This document shows, in pieces, positions 9,616 through 24,646 of a stretch of DNA of 32,332 nucleotides; the stretch's first letter is position 1, and the number at the start of each line of letters is the position of its first letter. The position numbers and the translations under genes were made by a program. The notes under the pieces are model-generated. The model did not search any database, had not been told where the DNA came from, and was given only the letters and a program-made list of their open reading frames with translations. This DNA comes from an uncultured Chlorobiaceae bacterium (GTDB lineage: Bacteria > Bacteroidota > Chlorobiia > Chlorobiales > Chlorobiaceae), in assembly GCA_903928225.1 (NCBI GenBank), contig CAIYPU010000137.1:1-32332 (forward strand), in the 5' to 3' direction.

Positions 9616-10137
9616 ATGATGAAGCGAGATACAAAAGAGCAGATCGTCCAGGAAGTCGCTGAAAAAATCAGCAGGTCCCAGGGCATATACCTGACCGAGT
9701 ACCAGGGGTTGAACGTCCAGAAGATGGCCGAGCTCCGCAACGAATTCCGCAAGGCGGGCATCGAATACCGTGTCGTGAAAAACACGCTTGTCAAGAAAGC
9801 CCTGAAGGACATCGCCGGCGCCGACAAACTTTCGGCAGGGCTGAAAAGCACCACCGGTGTGGCATTCAGTTACGACGACCCTATCGCTCCGGCAAAGGTC
9901 ATCAGGAAGTTCAGCAAGACCAACGAGGCGCTCAAGTTCAAGATGGCGTCCATCGACGGCGTCGTTTACGGAGCCGATACGCTTCCGGCGCTTTCCGAGA
10001 TGCTTTCGAAAACGGAAAACATCGGTCGTGTCGCCGGTCTTGTCAACAATATGGTCGCTTCCGTGCCGATGGTGGTCAACGCCGTGATGAGGAACCTCGT
10101 CAGCGTGCTCGACCAGGTCGCCAAGCAGAAGAAGTGA
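9616..10137 (+). CDS. rplJ: Large ribosomal subunit protein L10
   Basis: A 173-residue L10 (P0-type stalk base). The N-terminal rRNA-binding domain has the GIYLTEYQGLNVQKM and FRKAGIEYRVVKNTL stretches, and a C-terminal helix provides the docking sites for L12 dimers. Two tandem ATGs (9616, 9619) follow a very purine-rich AAGGGGGG Shine-Dalgarno sequence. The gap from rplA is only 14 bases, leaving no room for a classical L10 leader between the two genes. Confidence 0.97.
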   Translation: MMKRDTKEQIVQEVAEKISRSQGIYLTEYQGLNVQKMAELRNEFRKAGIEYRVVKNTLVKKALKDIAGADKLSAGLKSTTGVAFSYDDPIAPAKVIRKFSKTNEALKFKMASIDGVVYGADTLPALSEMLSKTENIGRVAGLVNNMVASVPMVVNAVMRNLVSVLDQVAKQKK

Positions 10138-10202
10138 CCTTCAGGAAAAATTACGCACTCAAGAAATTATTTTAATTGACCATAAAACAAGAGAGGGGAA
10201 TA

Positions 10203-10580
10203 ATGTCTATCGAAACACTTGTAGAGGAAATTGGTAAGTTGACCCTTACGGAAGCTTCCGAACTCGTCAAAGCGCTCGAAGAGAAATTTGGCGTTACCGC
10301 AGCTCCTGCCGTCGTCGCAGGTGTCGCAGCAGCTCCCGCAGCAGGCGATGCTCCGGCCCAGGAAGAGCAGACCGAGTTCAACGTCGTTCTCGCTTCCGCC
10401 GGCGAAAGCAAGATCAACGTTATCAAGGCTGTTCGCGCAATCACCGGGCTTGGCCTGAAAGAAGCGAAAGACCTCGTTGACGGTGCTCCGAAAAACGTGA
10501 AAGAAGGCGTCTCGAAAGAAGAAGCCGAAAAGATTGCAAAAGAGCTGAAGGACGCAGGTGCAACAGTAGAGTTGAAGTGA
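10203..10580 (+). CDS. rplL: Large ribosomal subunit protein L7/L12
   Basis: A 125-residue stalk protein: an N-terminal dimerisation domain ([13 protein letters not shown]), an alanine-rich hinge (about residues 36-58) and the conserved C-terminal factor-binding domain with [16 protein letters not shown]-like sequence. It recruits EF-Tu, EF-G and IF2 GTPases. The start at the MSIETL ATG is set by a strong AGAGGGGAA Shine-Dalgarno; the frame is open nine codons upstream, but those codons include that site. Confidence 0.98.
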   Translation: MSIETLVEEIGKLTLTEASELVKALEEKFGVTAAPAVVAGVAAAPAAGDAPAQEEQTEFNVVLASAGESKINVIKAVRAITGLGLKEAKDLVDGAPKNVKEGVSKEEAEKIAKELKDAGATVELK

Positions 10581-10606
10581 TCTTTGAAAAGAGTCATTAC
10601 CAGAGC

Positions 10607-10635
10607 AAGCTCCGCCTTTTCCAGAGGCGGAGCTT
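10607..10635 (+). terminator. Hairpin (probable attenuator) between rplL and rpoB
   Basis: An 11-bp perfect stem (10607-10617 with 10625-10635, 7-nt loop) lies 26 bases after the rplL stop. It is followed by TGTCCGTTTGT, a weak T-tract, so partial termination is more likely than a full stop. This fits the rplL-rpoB attenuator that sets the ratio of ribosomal proteins to RNA polymerase in other bacteria. A weak promoter-like pair (TTGTCC 10635-10640, TAAATG 10658-10663, 17-base spacer) lies just after it. Confidence 0.65.
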
Positions 10636-10762
10636 TGTCCGTTTGTATAAGTACTGTTAAATGAGAGTTCCTGTGACTGCAGGACAAGGTATCCGGTGAC
10701 GATTCCATTTGCTGTTCAAAGCTTTTCCGAACCACTCCGGACCCTTTCCCTGTTAGTAATTC

Positions 10763-13700
10763 ATGCCAATTGATAAAAGCGAGGTGCATGTGAAAGTGGC
10801 TGACGCAACAACACCGTGTATTGACTTTTCCAAAATCCAGAGTGTTATCGATCCCCCCGATTTATTAAAGGTTCAGTTAGATTCATTCCATAATTTCCTT
10901 CAGGACAGCGTTCCCCTTGCCAAGAGGAAGGACCAGGGGCTCGAACGTGTCCTTCGCAGTGCGTTCCCCATTACCGACACCAGGGGACTCTACCTGCTTG
11001 AATATATTTCATACAGCTTCGACAAACCGAAATATACCGTCGAGGACTGCATCGAACGTGGCCTCACCTACGATGTGTCGCTGAAAGTGAAGCTCAAGCT
11101 CTCCTACAAGGATGAAGCCGATGAACCCGACTGGAAGGAGACCATCCAGCAGGAGGTCTACCTCGGCAGGATCCCTTACATGACCGAGCGCGGCACCTTT
11201 ATCGTCAACGGTGCAGAACGTGTCGTGGTAGCGCAGCTCCACCGTTCTCCGGGCGTGGTGTTCAGTGAAGCCATCCACCCGAACGGAAAGAAGATGTATT
11301 CGGCCAAGATCGTGCCGACGAGGGGTTCCTGGATTGAGTTCCAGACCGACATCAACAACCAGATATTCGTTTATATAGACCAGAAGAAGAACTTCCTGGT
11401 CACCGCCCTCCTTCGTGCCATCGGGTTTGCCCGCGACGAGGATATTCTCGGACTCTTCGACCTCGTCGAGGATGTTCAGCTGAAATCGGGCAAGAAAGAG
11501 CAGATCGTCGGCCAGTACCTCGCATCGGACATCGTCGATATGCAGACCGGCGAAGTCGTCAGCGCAAGGACGGCGATCACCGAAGACATTCTCGAGCAGA
11601 TCATCGCTTCGGGCAACAAGACCGTCAAGGTCATGAAGTCCTATACCGGCAACGAGAAGGGGCCTGACAAGTCAGTTGTCATCAATACCATCCTGAACGA
11701 CAGTTCGGCAACGGAAGAGGAAGCGCTCGAAATTGTCTACGAAGAACTCCGCTCGAACGAGGCACCGGATATCGATGCCGCGAGGAGCTTCCTCGAGAGA
11801 ACCTTCTTCAACCAGAAGAAATACGACCTCGGCGACGTCGGACGTTACCGGATAGAAAAGAAGTTAAGCAGGGAGTTCGAAGAGCTCAACGCAGACCTGG
11901 CACAGAAGCCGGAGCTGAAGCAGCTTTCGGATTCGATCCACGACAAGATACTGCAGACCATCCAGTCCTTCTCCGAGGAGCCGGTCGGCAGCGAGATCCT
12001 TGTACTGACGCATTACGATATCATCGCCGTCATCAACTACCTCATCAAGCTCGTCAACGGGCTTGCCGATGTGGATGATGTCGATCACCTCGCGAACCGC
12101 CGTGTGCGTTCGGTCGGCGAGCAGCTTGCGGCGCAGTTTGTCATCGGCCTTGCAAGACTGGGCAAGAACGTCCGCGAAAAGCTCAATTCGAGGGATTCGG
12201 ACAAGATCGCCCCGGCAGACCTCATCAATGCGAGGACAGTTTCGAGCGTGGTTTCAAGCTTCTTCGCGACAAGCCAGCTTTCCCAGTTCATGGACCAGAC
12301 CAATCCGCTCGCGGAGATGACCAACAAGAGGAGGGTTTCCGCCCTCGGTCCCGGAGGTCTGACAAGGGAGCGTGCAGGTTTCGAGGTTCGCGACGTCCAT
12401 TACACCCATTATGGAAGGCTCTGCCCGATCGAGACCCCTGAAGGTCCGAATATCGGTCTTATTTCATCGCTTTCGGTTTATGCCGAAATCAACGACAAGG
12501 GGTTCATCCAGACTCCGTACCGTGTTGTCGAAAAGGGCAAGGTGACCAGCAAGGTCCTCATGCTTTCCGCGGAGGACGAGGAAAACAAGATCACGGTCCC
12601 CGTCAGCATTCCGATGGACGAAAAGAATGTGATTTCCGAAGAGGCCGTTCAGGCGAGGACCAAGGGTGACTATCCCGTCGTCCCGTCCGACCAGGTCAAC
12701 TATATGGACGTATCTCCGGTCCAGATCGTCAGCGCAGCTGCCGCGCTCATCCCGTTCCTCGAGCACGACGACGGTAACCGCGCGCTCATGGGCGCGAACA
12801 TGCAGCGCCAGGCTGTTCCCCTTCTGACTTCCGAAGCTCCCGTTGTCGGTACCGGCATGGAAGCCAAGGTTGCTCGCGACTCCCGCTCGGTCATTCTTGC
12901 CGAAGGAGAGGGCGTGGTGGAGAACGTTACGGCTGACCAGATACAGGTCCGTTACGATATCGGCACCGACAGCCATGTGCCGCTTTCGCTGCTCGACCCT
13001 GACGAAGGTCTGAAAACTTACAAGCTTATAAAGTTCAAGCGCTCCAACCAGGACACCTGTATTTCGCAGAAGCCGCTCGTGCACATCGGCCAGAGAGTTG
13101 AGAAGGGTTCCGTACTCGCCGACAGTTCGTCGACGGAAAACGGTGAGCTCGCACTCGGCAAGAACGTCCTTGTGGCATTCATGCCATGGCGCGGGTACAA
13201 CTTCGAGGACGCCATCATCCTGAGCGAACGGCTCGTGTATGACGATGTCTTCACCTCAATCCACATTCACGAGTTCGAAGCGAACGTCCGCGATACGAAG
13301 CGCGGAGAAGAGCAGTTCACCCGTGACATCTACAACGTCAGCGAAGAGGCGCTCCGCAACCTCGACGAAAACGGTATCGTCCGTATAGGCGCGGAAGTCA
13401 AGGAACGCGACATCCTGGTCGGCAAGATCACGCCGAAAGGCGAAAGCGATCCCACGCCGGAAGAAAAGCTTCTCAGGGCCATCTTCGGCGACAAGTCGAG
13501 CGACGTCAAGGACGCTTCGATGCATGTGCCGGCCGGCATGAAGGGCATTGTCATCAAGACGAAGCTTTTCAGCCGCAAGAAAAAAGTCGGTCTGGACGTC
13601 AAGGAAAAAATGGAGGCTGCCGACAAACGCTACGACTCCAAGGAGGCTGATCTTCGCAAGCGCTACGCCAAATGGGTGAAACAGCTGCTGAACGGCAAGG

Positions 13701-14698
13701 TCTCTTCAGGCGTTTACAACGAGAAAGGCAAACAGCTCATCGCCCCCGGTACGGCTTTCGACGATACCCTGATGGCGAAATTCTCGAACATGCCGTTCCT
13801 CGAGTCCATCGATTTCTCGAAAGGAGTCGCGGAGTCGGCCAAGGTGAACGAAAACGTCGTCAACCTCGTCAAGGAGTTCCGCTTCAAGCTGAAGGACATT
13901 GCCGACGAACGCGAAAACGAGAAATACAAGATCAACGTCGGTGACGAGCTTCCTCCGGGCATCGAAGAGCTTGCGAAAGTCTACATCGCCCAGAAGAGGA
14001 AGATCCAGGTCGGCGACAAGATGGCCGGCCGCCACGGCAACAAGGGCGTTGTCGGCAAAATCCTGCCGGTCGAGGACCTTCCGTTCATGGAAGACGGAAC
14101 GCCGGTCGATATCGTTCTCAACCCGCTCGGCGTGCCGAGCCGTATGAACATCGGCCAGCTCTACGAGACTTCGCTCGGCTGGGCGGCAAAGAAACTCGGC
14201 GTCAAGTTCAAGACCCCGATTTTCAACGGCGCGACCTACCAGGAGGTGCAGAAAGAACTCGAGAAAGCCGGCCTTCCGGGGCACGGCAAGGTCCGCCTGT
14301 ACGACGGGCGCACCGGCGAGAAGTTCGATGACGAAGTGACCGTTGGTTATATCTATATGCTCAAACTGAGCCACCTTGTGGACGACAAGATCCACGCCCG
14401 TTCAACCGGCCCGTACTCGCTGATCACCCAGCAGCCTCTCGGCGGCAAGGCGCAGTTCGGCGGACAGAGGTTCGGTGAAATGGAGGTCTGGGCACTCGAG
14501 GCATACGGTGCTGCGAACATACTCAGGGAGATGCTGACGGTAAAGTCCGACGACGTTATCGGCCGTAACAAGACCTACGAGGCGATCGTCAAAGGCCAGA
14601 ACCTGCCGGAGCCTGGCATACCCGAATCCTTCAACGTGCTTGTCAGGGAGTTGCAGGGCCTCGGCCTCGAGATTCGTATCGACGACAAGGTTCCTTAG
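10763..14698 (+). CDS. rpoB: DNA-directed RNA polymerase subunit beta
   Basis: A 1311-residue beta subunit, complete from the N-terminal protrusion/lobe through the fork, flap and C-terminal clamp. The rifampicin pocket is clear (QLSQFMDQ followed by [19 protein letters not shown], about residues 506-540). The hybrid-binding region near residues 1075-1105 contains [14 protein letters not shown], and the C-terminal [18 protein letters not shown] is present. The residue matching E. coli His526 is Asn521. It forms the catalytic core with RpoC. The ATG at 10763 has no obvious Shine-Dalgarno; 182 bases separate it from rplL. Confidence 0.98.
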   Translation: MPIDKSEVHVKVADATTPCIDFSKIQSVIDPPDLLKVQLDSFHNFLQDSVPLAKRKDQGLERVLRSAFPITDTRGLYLLEYISYSFDKPKYTVEDCIERGLTYDVSLKVKLKLSYKDEADEPDWKETIQQEVYLGRIPYMTERGTFIVNGAERVVVAQLHRSPGVVFSEAIHPNGKKMYSAKIVPTRGSWIEFQTDINNQIFVYIDQKKNFLVTALLRAIGFARDEDILGLFDLVEDVQLKSGKKEQIVGQYLASDIVDMQTGEVVSARTAITEDILEQIIASGNKTVKVMKSYTGNEKGPDKSVVINTILNDSSATEEEALEIVYEELRSNEAPDIDAARSFLERTFFNQKKYDLGDVGRYRIEKKLSREFEELNADLAQKPELKQLSDSIHDKILQTIQSFSEEPVGSEILVLTHYDIIAVINYLIKLVNGLADVDDVDHLANRRVRSVGEQLAAQFVIGLARLGKNVREKLNSRDSDKIAPADLINARTVSSVVSSFFATSQLSQFMDQTNPLAEMTNKRRVSALGPGGLTRERAGFEVRDVHYTHYGRLCPIETPEGPNIGLISSLSVYAEINDKGFIQTPYRVVEKGKVTSKVLMLSAEDEENKITVPVSIPMDEKNVISEEAVQARTKGDYPVVPSDQVNYMDVSPVQIVSAAAALIPFLEHDDGNRALMGANMQRQAVPLLTSEAPVVGTGMEAKVARDSRSVILAEGEGVVENVTADQIQVRYDIGTDSHVPLSLLDPDEGLKTYKLIKFKRSNQDTCISQKPLVHIGQRVEKGSVLADSSSTENGELALGKNVLVAFMPWRGYNFEDAIILSERLVYDDVFTSIHIHEFEANVRDTKRGEEQFTRDIYNVSEEALRNLDENGIVRIGAEVKERDILVGKITPKGESDPTPEEKLLRAIFGDKSSDVKDASMHVPAGMKGIVIKTKLFSRKKKVGLDVKEKMEAADKRYDSKEADLRKRYAKWVKQLLNGKVSSGVYNEKGKQLIAPGTAFDDTLMAKFSNMPFLESIDFSKGVAESAKVNENVVNLVKEFRFKLKDIADERENEKYKINVGDELPPGIEELAKVYIAQKRKIQVGDKMAGRHGNKGVVGKILPVEDLPFMEDGTPVDIVLNPLGVPSRMNIGQLYETSLGWAAKKLGVKFKTPIFNGATYQEVQKELEKAGLPGHGKVRLYDGRTGEKFDDEVTVGYIYMLKLSHLVDDKIHARSTGPYSLITQQPLGGKAQFGGQRFGEMEVWALEAYGAANILREMLTVKSDDVIGRNKTYEAIVKGQNLPEPGIPESFNVLVRELQGLGLEIRIDDKVP

Positions 14699-14766
14699 TA
14701 CGCTGTTGTTTTGGAATGAACATCATTAACAGGCGTTAAAAAGAGTCGTTTAAAAGGATATAGACT

Positions 14767-19269
<4,503 letters not shown>

Positions 19270-19294
19270 GTCGCAACATTTCTCAGCATCGCAC

Positions 19295-19344
19295 AAAAAA
19301 AGAAGCGGCCTCATCGGACTTGCCGGTGAGGCCGCTTCTTTTTT
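19295..19344 (+). terminator. Strong bidirectional-type terminator after rpoC
   Basis: A stem of about 22 bp (19295-19317 with 19323-19344, one G-U pair) has an A-run on the left and a T-run on the right, 25 bases past the rpoC stop. It ends the tRNA-secE-rpoC transcription unit and could also act on transcripts from the opposite strand. Confidence 0.9.
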
Positions 19345-19455
19345 ATCCCGTATCTGTTTTTCCTGTTCAGGCCCGCCCGTTATCGACAGGGGGACATCAC
19401 CGTTCATGCATTATCCAGTCAGGTGCGGGAATAATGAAATTCAAGGCCGTATAAC

Positions 19456-19483
19456 AAAAAGGCTGCCTTTTCGGGCAGCCTTT
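19456..19483 (-). terminator. Rho-independent terminator of efp-accB-accC
   Basis: A 10-bp stem (19458-19467 with 19474-19483) reads on the minus strand as a GC hairpin followed by a T-run (complement of 19456-19460). It lies 22 bases past the accC stop. Confidence 0.85.
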
Positions 19484-19504
19484 CCGGGATCGTGAACTGC
19501 GGGG

Positions 19505-20848
19505 TTACTTTTTCTCGAACCTGAAGGTTTCGAGGAAGGCCGTGTCGAACTTGCCGCTCTGGAAAACCGGCGAATGCATCACCTGCTTGTGGAAAGGGAT
19601 GGTGGTCTTCACGCCGACAACGATGAACTCGTCGAGCGCGCGGGACATTCTTGCAATGGCTTCATCCCTCGTATGGGCGGTAACGATAAGCTTCGCGATC
19701 ATGGAGTCGTAATTGGACGGAACGACATAGCTCGCATAGGCGTGGGAGTCAACCCTCACTCCATGTCCCCCTGGCGTATGGAATACCTGGAGCTGGCCCG
19801 GCGATGGACGGAACATATGCTCCGGGTCCTCGGCGTTGATGCGGCATTCGATCGAATGGCCCTTGGGAGCGAATGTTCTTCCGGCAAGGGATTCTCCGGC
19901 GGCAACAAGTATCTGCTCCTTGACGATATCGACGTCGTACCGTTCTTCGGTGACGGGGTGCTCGACCTGGATGCGGGTGTTCATTTCCATGAAGTAGAAT
20001 TCGCCGTTCTTGTCGAGCAGGAACTCGATCGTACCGGCGCCTTCGTAGTTGATCGCACGTGCTGCTGCGACGGCGGCATCGCCCATTTTTTTCCTGAGCG
20101 CCTCGTCTACCGCAGGGGAGGGAGTTTCTTCGATGAGCTTCTGGTGACGCCTCTGGACGGTGCAGTCCCTTTCGCCGAGGTGGAGTGTGTTGCCGTGCTG
20201 GTCGGAAAGGATCTGGATTTCTACGTGGCGGGGGTTCTGGACGAATTTCTCGATGTAGACGCCGCTGTTTCCGAAAGCCTGTTCGGCTTCATTGCGAGCA
20301 GCGATGAGCGATTTTTCAAGCTCTTTCTCCTCAGTGACCAGACGCATGCCTTTACCGCCGCCGCCGGCCGTCGGCTTGATGATGATCGGATAACCGGTTT
20401 TCCTGGCGACCTCGAGGGCCTCCTTGACATCGGTTACCAGTCCGGGGCTGCCCGGAACGACAGGAACGCCTGCGGCGATGACGGTCGCCTTTGCCGTATT
20501 CTTGTCACCCATCGAGTTGATCATCTTTGCCGTCGGGCCGATGAACTTGATGTTGACGGAATCGCAGACTTCAGCGAAGTCCGCATTTTCAGCCAGGAAA
20601 CCGTAACCGGGATGGATGGCGTCGGCGTTGGTGACTTCGGCTGCGGCAATGATGCGGGGAATATTCAGGTAACTCTCCCTCGAAAGGGCAGGACCGATGC
20701 AGACGGCTTCATCAGCATATTTGACATGCATGGATTCGGCGTCCACGGTCGAATAGACCGCAACCGTGCCGATACCCATTTCGCGGCAGGTCTGCATCAC
20801 CCGGAGGGCGATTTCACCGCGATTTGCTACAAGGATTTTCTTGAACAA
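19505..20848 (-). CDS. accC: Acetyl-CoA carboxylase, biotin carboxylase subunit
   Basis: A 447-residue ATP-grasp enzyme that carboxylates biotin on AccB using bicarbonate and ATP, the first half-reaction of malonyl-CoA synthesis. The N-terminal NRGEIALRV, the ATP-binding glycine loop GGGGKGM (residues 162-168), the central [12 protein letters not shown] and the active-site [14 protein letters not shown] segments are all present. Length is typical for a free-standing AccC. It lies 17 bases after accB, so co-transcription with efp and accB is almost certain. Confidence 0.97.
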   Translation of the reverse strand: MFKKILVANRGEIALRVMQTCREMGIGTVAVYSTVDAESMHVKYADEAVCIGPALSRESYLNIPRIIAAAEVTNADAIHPGYGFLAENADFAEVCDSVNIKFIGPTAKMINSMGDKNTAKATVIAAGVPVVPGSPGLVTDVKEALEVARKTGYPIIIKPTAGGGGKGMRLVTEEKELEKSLIAARNEAEQAFGNSGVYIEKFVQNPRHVEIQILSDQHGNTLHLGERDCTVQRRHQKLIEETPSPAVDEALRKKMGDAAVAAARAINYEGAGTIEFLLDKNGEFYFMEMNTRIQVEHPVTEERYDVDIVKEQILVAAGESLAGRTFAPKGHSIECRINAEDPEHMFRPSPGQLQVFHTPGGHGVRVDSHAYASYVVPSNYDSMIAKLIVTAHTRDEAIARMSRALDEFIVVGVKTTIPFHKQVMHSPVFQSGKFDTAFLETFRFEKK

Positions 20849-20865
20849 GGTAATAACTGATGAAA

Positions 20866-21327
20866 TTATGGTTTAATACGGAAAAGGGGCTGGTCGTATT
20901 CGACTGCCTGACCATTTTCTACGAGGATTTCTACGATGGTGCCGGAAATTTCCGCTTCGATTTCATTCATCAGCTTCATCGCTTCGATGATGCAGAGTAC
21001 GTCGCCTTTCTTGACGGTGTCATTGATGGCGACAAACGGAGGGCTGTCCGGTGAGGCTGCCTGGTAGTATGTTCCCACGATCGGCGAGCATACATCGACA
21101 AGGCCGGAAACATGCTCCGCTGCCGGGGCTGCGGGCTGGGTCTGTGCTGCTGGCTGGGGAACTGGTTGTGCGGGAGGTGCGGTTTGAACGGTAAAGGCTG
21201 GAACAGGTGCTGTTGCGGCGGAATATCGCTTGAGCGTTATTTTGAAGTCGCCCTGCTCGATTGTTGTTTCCTGAAGATCCGAGCCATTGACCATGTCAAT
21301 GAGCTGCTTGATTTCGTTGAGGTTCAT
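20866..21327 (-). CDS. accB: Acetyl-CoA carboxylase, biotin carboxyl carrier protein
   Basis: A 153-residue BCCP with an N-terminal helical domain (residues 1-35), a long Pro/Ala/Gln-rich linker (about 38-72) and a C-terminal biotinyl domain. The biotin-accepting Lys118 sits in EAMKLMNE, the usual BCCP motif. It swings carboxybiotin between AccC and the AccA/AccD carboxyltransferase. The gene sits between efp and accC, a common bacterial order. Confidence 0.97.
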   Translation of the reverse strand: MNLNEIKQLIDMVNGSDLQETTIEQGDFKITLKRYSAATAPVPAFTVQTAPPAQPVPQPAAQTQPAAPAAEHVSGLVDVCSPIVGTYYQAASPDSPPFVAINDTVKKGDVLCIIEAMKLMNEIEAEISGTIVEILVENGQAVEYDQPLFRIKP

Positions 21328-21383
21328 GGTAATTATTTACTTGAGGTTTAAACGCACTATCCCGAAATGCAACGCAAAGGTAA

Positions 21384-21950
21384 TTACTTTTTCACTCTTT
21401 CCATATACTCGCCGGTGCGGGTATCGACGCGTACAATGCTGCCGGTCTGGATAAACATCGGAACGCTGATCTCGGCTCCGGTTTCCACGACAGCCGGTTT
21501 CGTACCGCTGGTTGCCCGGTCGTCCTTCGATGCGGGGCTGGTTTCAACCACTTCGACTTCGACAAAGGTAGGAAGCTCTACGGCGAGGATCGAACCGTCG
21601 TCAGAAAAGACGATGGTCACGGTGATACCGTCTTTCAGGAATCTCGATCCGGAGCCGATGGCAACTTCAGGGACGTTGATCTGGTCGAAGGTATCGGTGT
21701 CCATCATGACGTAATCGTCACCATCGGGGTAGAGGTACTGGTACTGTTTTCTTTCGGTCACGATCAGATCGACCGACTCGCTTGCACTGAAACGGTATTC
21801 TACGTTACGGCCGGTCTTCAGGTTCTTCATGTTTGCCTGGTAGAATGCACGAAGGTTGCCGGGTGTACGGTGCACGAGGCTTTCGATGCTGTGGGGTTCC
21901 CCTTTGAAACGAATGATGGACCCTTTTGAAACATTGCTGATAGAAATCAT
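21384..21950 (-). CDS. efp: Translation elongation factor P
   Basis: A 188-residue three-domain EF-P that relieves ribosome stalling at proline runs. Domain I carries the loop TPGNLRAF; its tip residue is Asn32 instead of the modified Lys or Arg of well-studied EF-Ps. Domains II and III follow with the expected spacing, including the C-terminal [22 protein letters not shown]-type region (here beginning [10 protein letters not shown]). The start MISISNV follows a probable promoter at 22019-22046. It heads an efp-accB-accC operon. Confidence 0.97.
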   Translation of the reverse strand: MISISNVSKGSIIRFKGEPHSIESLVHRTPGNLRAFYQANMKNLKTGRNVEYRFSASESVDLIVTERKQYQYLYPDGDDYVMMDTDTFDQINVPEVAIGSGSRFLKDGITVTIVFSDDGSILAVELPTFVEVEVVETSPASKDDRATSGTKPAVVETGAEISVPMFIQTGSIVRVDTRTGEYMERVKK

Positions 21951-22018
21951 AAGGCGGAAATCGTAAGGCGGTTGAAAATTCGTCTTTCAGGCAGAGTTTT
22001 CTGCTTTGGAAAAATTTA

Positions 22019-22046
22019 AATATAACATAGCTCCGGATGAATACAA
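22019..22046 (-). promoter_or_regulatory. Probable promoter of efp-accBC
   Basis: On the minus strand TTGTAT (complement of 22041-22046) and TATATT (complement of 22019-22024) are 16 bases apart and about 70 bases before the efp start. The surrounding intergenic region is AT-rich. Confidence 0.55.
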
Positions 22047-22091
22047 ATTACCGGAAAATCAAACCTGATAATGCTAAATAGCCATTGCATG

Positions 22092-22121
22092 TTAATAAAG
22101 TACTGTTTAAATTCACATAAT
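22092..22121 (+). promoter_or_regulatory. Candidate promoter of the HU gene
   Basis: TTAATA (22092-22097) and CATAAT (22116-22121) with an 18-base spacer lie about 50 bases upstream of the HU start, inside the divergent efp/HU gap. The match to consensus is moderate. Confidence 0.35.
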
Positions 22122-22172
22122 TAGTAGCGTTGAGAAATACGGGTCTCCCTTCAACCATAATAACTACAACAT

Positions 22173-22445
22173 ATGTCAAAAGCTGAGTTAGTAGAGAAAA
22201 TTGCCGAACAGGCAAATCTTACCAAAGCTGATGCAGAGCGTGCTGTGAATGCTTTTATCGGCGCAGTTACCGGTTCATTGAAGAATGGTGAAGATGTAAC
22301 ACTTGTCGGTTTCGGTACCTTCACTACCGGTAAAAGGGCAGCAAGGCAGGGGAGGAACCCCCAGACCGGTAAAACCATTACCATCAAGGCTAAAACAGTT
22401 GTGAAGTTCAAACCCGGAAAAGCGCTGAGGGATTCTGTCGGCTGA
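22173..22445 (+). CDS. HU-family DNA-binding protein
   Basis: A 90-residue histone-like protein. The helical N-terminus ([20 protein letters not shown]) is followed by GFGTF and a DNA-embracing beta arm with the [15 protein letters not shown] signature, then [11 protein letters not shown] at the C-terminus. It bends and compacts DNA as a dimer. The sequence reads as HU more than IHF. It is a single-gene unit closed by the terminator at 22477-22514. Confidence 0.95.
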   Translation: MSKAELVEKIAEQANLTKADAERAVNAFIGAVTGSLKNGEDVTLVGFGTFTTGKRAARQGRNPQTGKTITIKAKTVVKFKPGKALRDSVG

Positions 22446-22476
22446 TACCGGTTTTTTTGTTTGTCGTTTTTTCATT

Positions 22477-22514
22477 AAAGTCCATCATGTGCATCCGCCT
22501 GATGGACTTTTTTT
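22477..22514 (+). terminator. Rho-independent terminator after HU gene
   Basis: An 11-bp stem (22477-22487 with 22500-22510), a 12-nt loop and a T-run to 22514, 32 bases after the HU stop. It ends just 20 bases before accA, so accA presumably relies on read-through or a promoter overlapping this region. Confidence 0.85.
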
Positions 22515-22534
22515 ATCACCAATTGTAATGCATT

Positions 22535-23542
22535 ATGGCCACGAAAGTTGTGCTTGATTTTGAAAAGCCGCTGTTTGAGCTTGAAGCGAAACTCGAGGAA
22601 ATGCGCCAGGTCCTCAGGACCAGCAAACGTGAGCAGCTTCCTTCCGGGGCCGAACATCCCGGCCAGGAGATTGAGGCGCTCGAGGAAAAGGTCGATATGC
22701 TTCGGCGTTCGATCTACAAGAATCTCACCCGGTGGCAGAAAGTGCAGCTGGCAAGGCATCCCGAGAGACCTTATACGCTCGATTACATCTCCATGATGAC
22801 GAAGGATTTTGTCGAACTTTCGGGAGACAGGCATTACAGCGACGACAAGGCCATTGTCGGCGGGTTGGCAACGATCGGGGACAAGGTTTCCGGTTTCTCG
22901 CAGCCGGTCATGTTCATCGGCCACCAGAAAGGCCGCGATACCAAGTCAAACCTGTACAGGAACTTCGGCATGGCGCAGCCCGAAGGGTACCGCAAGGCAT
23001 TGCGCCTCATGAAGCTCGCGGAAAAATTCCGCAAGCCGGTCATTACACTCATCGACACTCCGGGAGCTTTTCCCGGCATTGAAGCCGAAGAGAGGGGGCA
23101 GGCGGAGGCTATCGCCCGCAATCTCTTCGAAATGGCGAAACTTACCGTACCAGTCATCTGCGTGATCATCGGCGAGGGTGCCAGCGGTGGAGCTATCGGC
23201 ATAGGTGTGGGCGACAGGGTGCTGATGGCCGAGAACAGCTGGTATTCCGTCATTTCACCCGAGAGCTGCTCTTCAATCCTCTGGAGGAGCTGGAACTTCA
23301 AGGAGCAGGCTGCTGAAGCGCTTCAGCTCACCGCTGACGACCTCCTGGCGCAGGGCATAATCGACAGGATCATTCCCGAACCGCTTGGCGGTGCGCACAG
23401 GGACCCCGAAAAGATGGCAGCTTCCCTGAAAGCTATCCTCATCGAGGAACTCAGGGCACTGCTGCCAAAAAAGCCCGAAGAGCTTGTCAGCAGCAGGATC
23501 GACAAATTTTCGGCCATGGGGGTATGGAAAGAGGAGGCCTGA
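22535..23542 (+). CDS. accA: Acetyl-CoA carboxylase, carboxyltransferase subunit alpha
   Basis: A 335-residue AccA, which with AccD transfers CO2 from carboxybiotin to acetyl-CoA to make malonyl-CoA. The N-terminal coiled-coil-like segment (about residues 10-70) precedes a crotonase-fold carboxyltransferase domain. Visible family stretches include [46 protein letters not shown] and [12 protein letters not shown]. It is slightly longer than the E. coli protein (319). It lies 2.3 kb from accBC on the opposite strand; accD is not in the window. Confidence 0.97.
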   Translation: MATKVVLDFEKPLFELEAKLEEMRQVLRTSKREQLPSGAEHPGQEIEALEEKVDMLRRSIYKNLTRWQKVQLARHPERPYTLDYISMMTKDFVELSGDRHYSDDKAIVGGLATIGDKVSGFSQPVMFIGHQKGRDTKSNLYRNFGMAQPEGYRKALRLMKLAEKFRKPVITLIDTPGAFPGIEAEERGQAEAIARNLFEMAKLTVPVICVIIGEGASGGAIGIGVGDRVLMAENSWYSVISPESCSSILWRSWNFKEQAAEALQLTADDLLAQGIIDRIIPEPLGGAHRDPEKMAASLKAILIEELRALLPKKPEELVSSRIDKFSAMGVWKEEA

Positions 23543-23559
23543 GGGTTTTCCTGGAAATG

Positions 23560-23585
23560 AAAAAGCCGGCGTGATGCCGGCTTTT
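23560..23585. terminator. Bidirectional terminator between accA and korB
   Basis: A 10-bp perfect stem (23561-23570 with 23576-23585, 5-nt loop) with A's on the left and T's on the right sits in the 60-base gap between two convergent genes. It can serve both. Confidence 0.88.
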
Positions 23586-23602
23586 CTGTTTCCCGTTCAG
23601 GC

Positions 23603-24646
23603 TTACTTGATCACGTAGGAGTTGTCGCCCTTGAGAAGCTCTTCGAAGGTGCCGGCCCCTTTTGACTGTGCGGCAGCAATCTGCCCGGTCAGCGCATCTT
23701 CGTAGGTCACCTTGTCCTGAGCAAAGAGAATGCCGACAGGGCAGGGCAACGGTTCATCATCCCCTTCACGGTCATCGGTGAACCTGGCGAGGATGGATGC
23801 CTTGTTGAGGTCCGTTTCGTCATGGATCCAGAGATCGTTCGTCGAAAGGCACTGCTTTTCGATATCCACGACGATCGGCCTGAACCCGTCGAGCATGATC
23901 CCTTTACGGCTCTCTTTTCCGAAAACAAGGGGCTTGCCCTGTTCGAGGTAGACGGTAAGTTCCGGCTTGTTCTCGGGAGTGAAAGCTTCGAATGCCGAAT
24001 TGTTGAAAATCGGACAGTTCTGGTAAACCTCGACCAGCGACATGCCCTTGTGCTTTGCCGCCCTCGTCAGGACAGAGCGCAGGAATTTACCGTCGCGGTC
24101 GAACGCCCTTGCAAAGAACGAACCGCCGGAACCGATGGTCAGCGAGGCGGTGTTGAAGGGATGGTCGATAACGCCCGACGGAGAGGTTACCGTTTTCAGG
24201 CCGAGTTTCGTTGTCGGAGAGTACTGTCCTTTGGTGAGGCCGTAGATTTCATTGTTGAAGAGCACGACGTTCAGGTCGGGATTCCTTCTCAGGGTATGGA
24301 TGAAATGGTTGCCGCCGATCGAAAGCGCGTCGCCGTCGCCGGTCGCTACCCAGACGCAGAGGTCCGGCCGTGCAGTTTTGAGGCCGGTCGCCATGGGCAG
24401 CGCCCTGCCGTGGATGCCGTGCACACCGTAGGTCGAAACATAATATGGAAGGCGGGACGAACAGCCGATTCCCGAGATGAACACGAAGTTTTCCTTCCTT
24501 ACGCCGAGATCGGGAAGGGTGTTCTTTATCTGCTGCAGCACAGCATGGTCGCCGCACCCCGGGCACCATTTCGGTTCCTGGTCGGAAGCGAAATCCCTGG
24601 CCGTAAGCGTCGGGCAGGCGCTCGCCTGTATTTCAGTATCGCTCAT
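23603..24646 (-). CDS. korB: 2-oxoglutarate:ferredoxin oxidoreductase, beta subunit
   Basis: The 347-residue thiamine-diphosphate-binding subunit. WCPGCGDH (residues 27-34) begins the TPP domain. [13 protein letters not shown] motif matches the Mg-TPP site, and the [11 protein letters not shown] segment is typical of 2-oxoacid:acceptor oxidoreductase beta chains. Working with KorA it reductively carboxylates succinyl-CoA to 2-oxoglutarate using reduced ferredoxin, a key step of the reverse TCA cycle in green sulfur bacteria. The start codon overlaps the korA stop by one base (TAATG), which suggests translational coupling. Substrate assignment rests on family and lineage, since pyruvate synthase in this group is a single large polypeptide. 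Confidence 0.93.
   Translation of the reverse strand: MSDTEIQASACPTLTARDFASDQEPKWCPGCGDHAVLQQIKNTLPDLGVRKENFVFISGIGCSSRLPYYVSTYGVHGIHGRALPMATGLKTARPDLCVWVATGDGDALSIGGNHFIHTLRRNPDLNVVLFNNEIYGLTKGQYSPTTKLGLKTVTSPSGVIDHPFNTASLTIGSGGSFFARAFDRDGKFLRSVLTRAAKHKGMSLVEVYQNCPIFNNSAFEAFTPENKPELTVYLEQGKPLVFGKESRKGIMLDGFRPIVVDIEKQCLSTNDLWIHDETDLNKASILARFTDDREGDDEPLPCPVGILFAQDKVTYEDALTGQIAAAQSKGAGTFEELLKGDNSYVIK

Noticed and set aside
19574-20860. 428-codon plus-strand open frame opposite accC
   Set aside because: It is fully antisense to a certain gene and its predicted protein has no recognisable domain. Long antisense frames arise easily from the GC-rich third positions of this genome.
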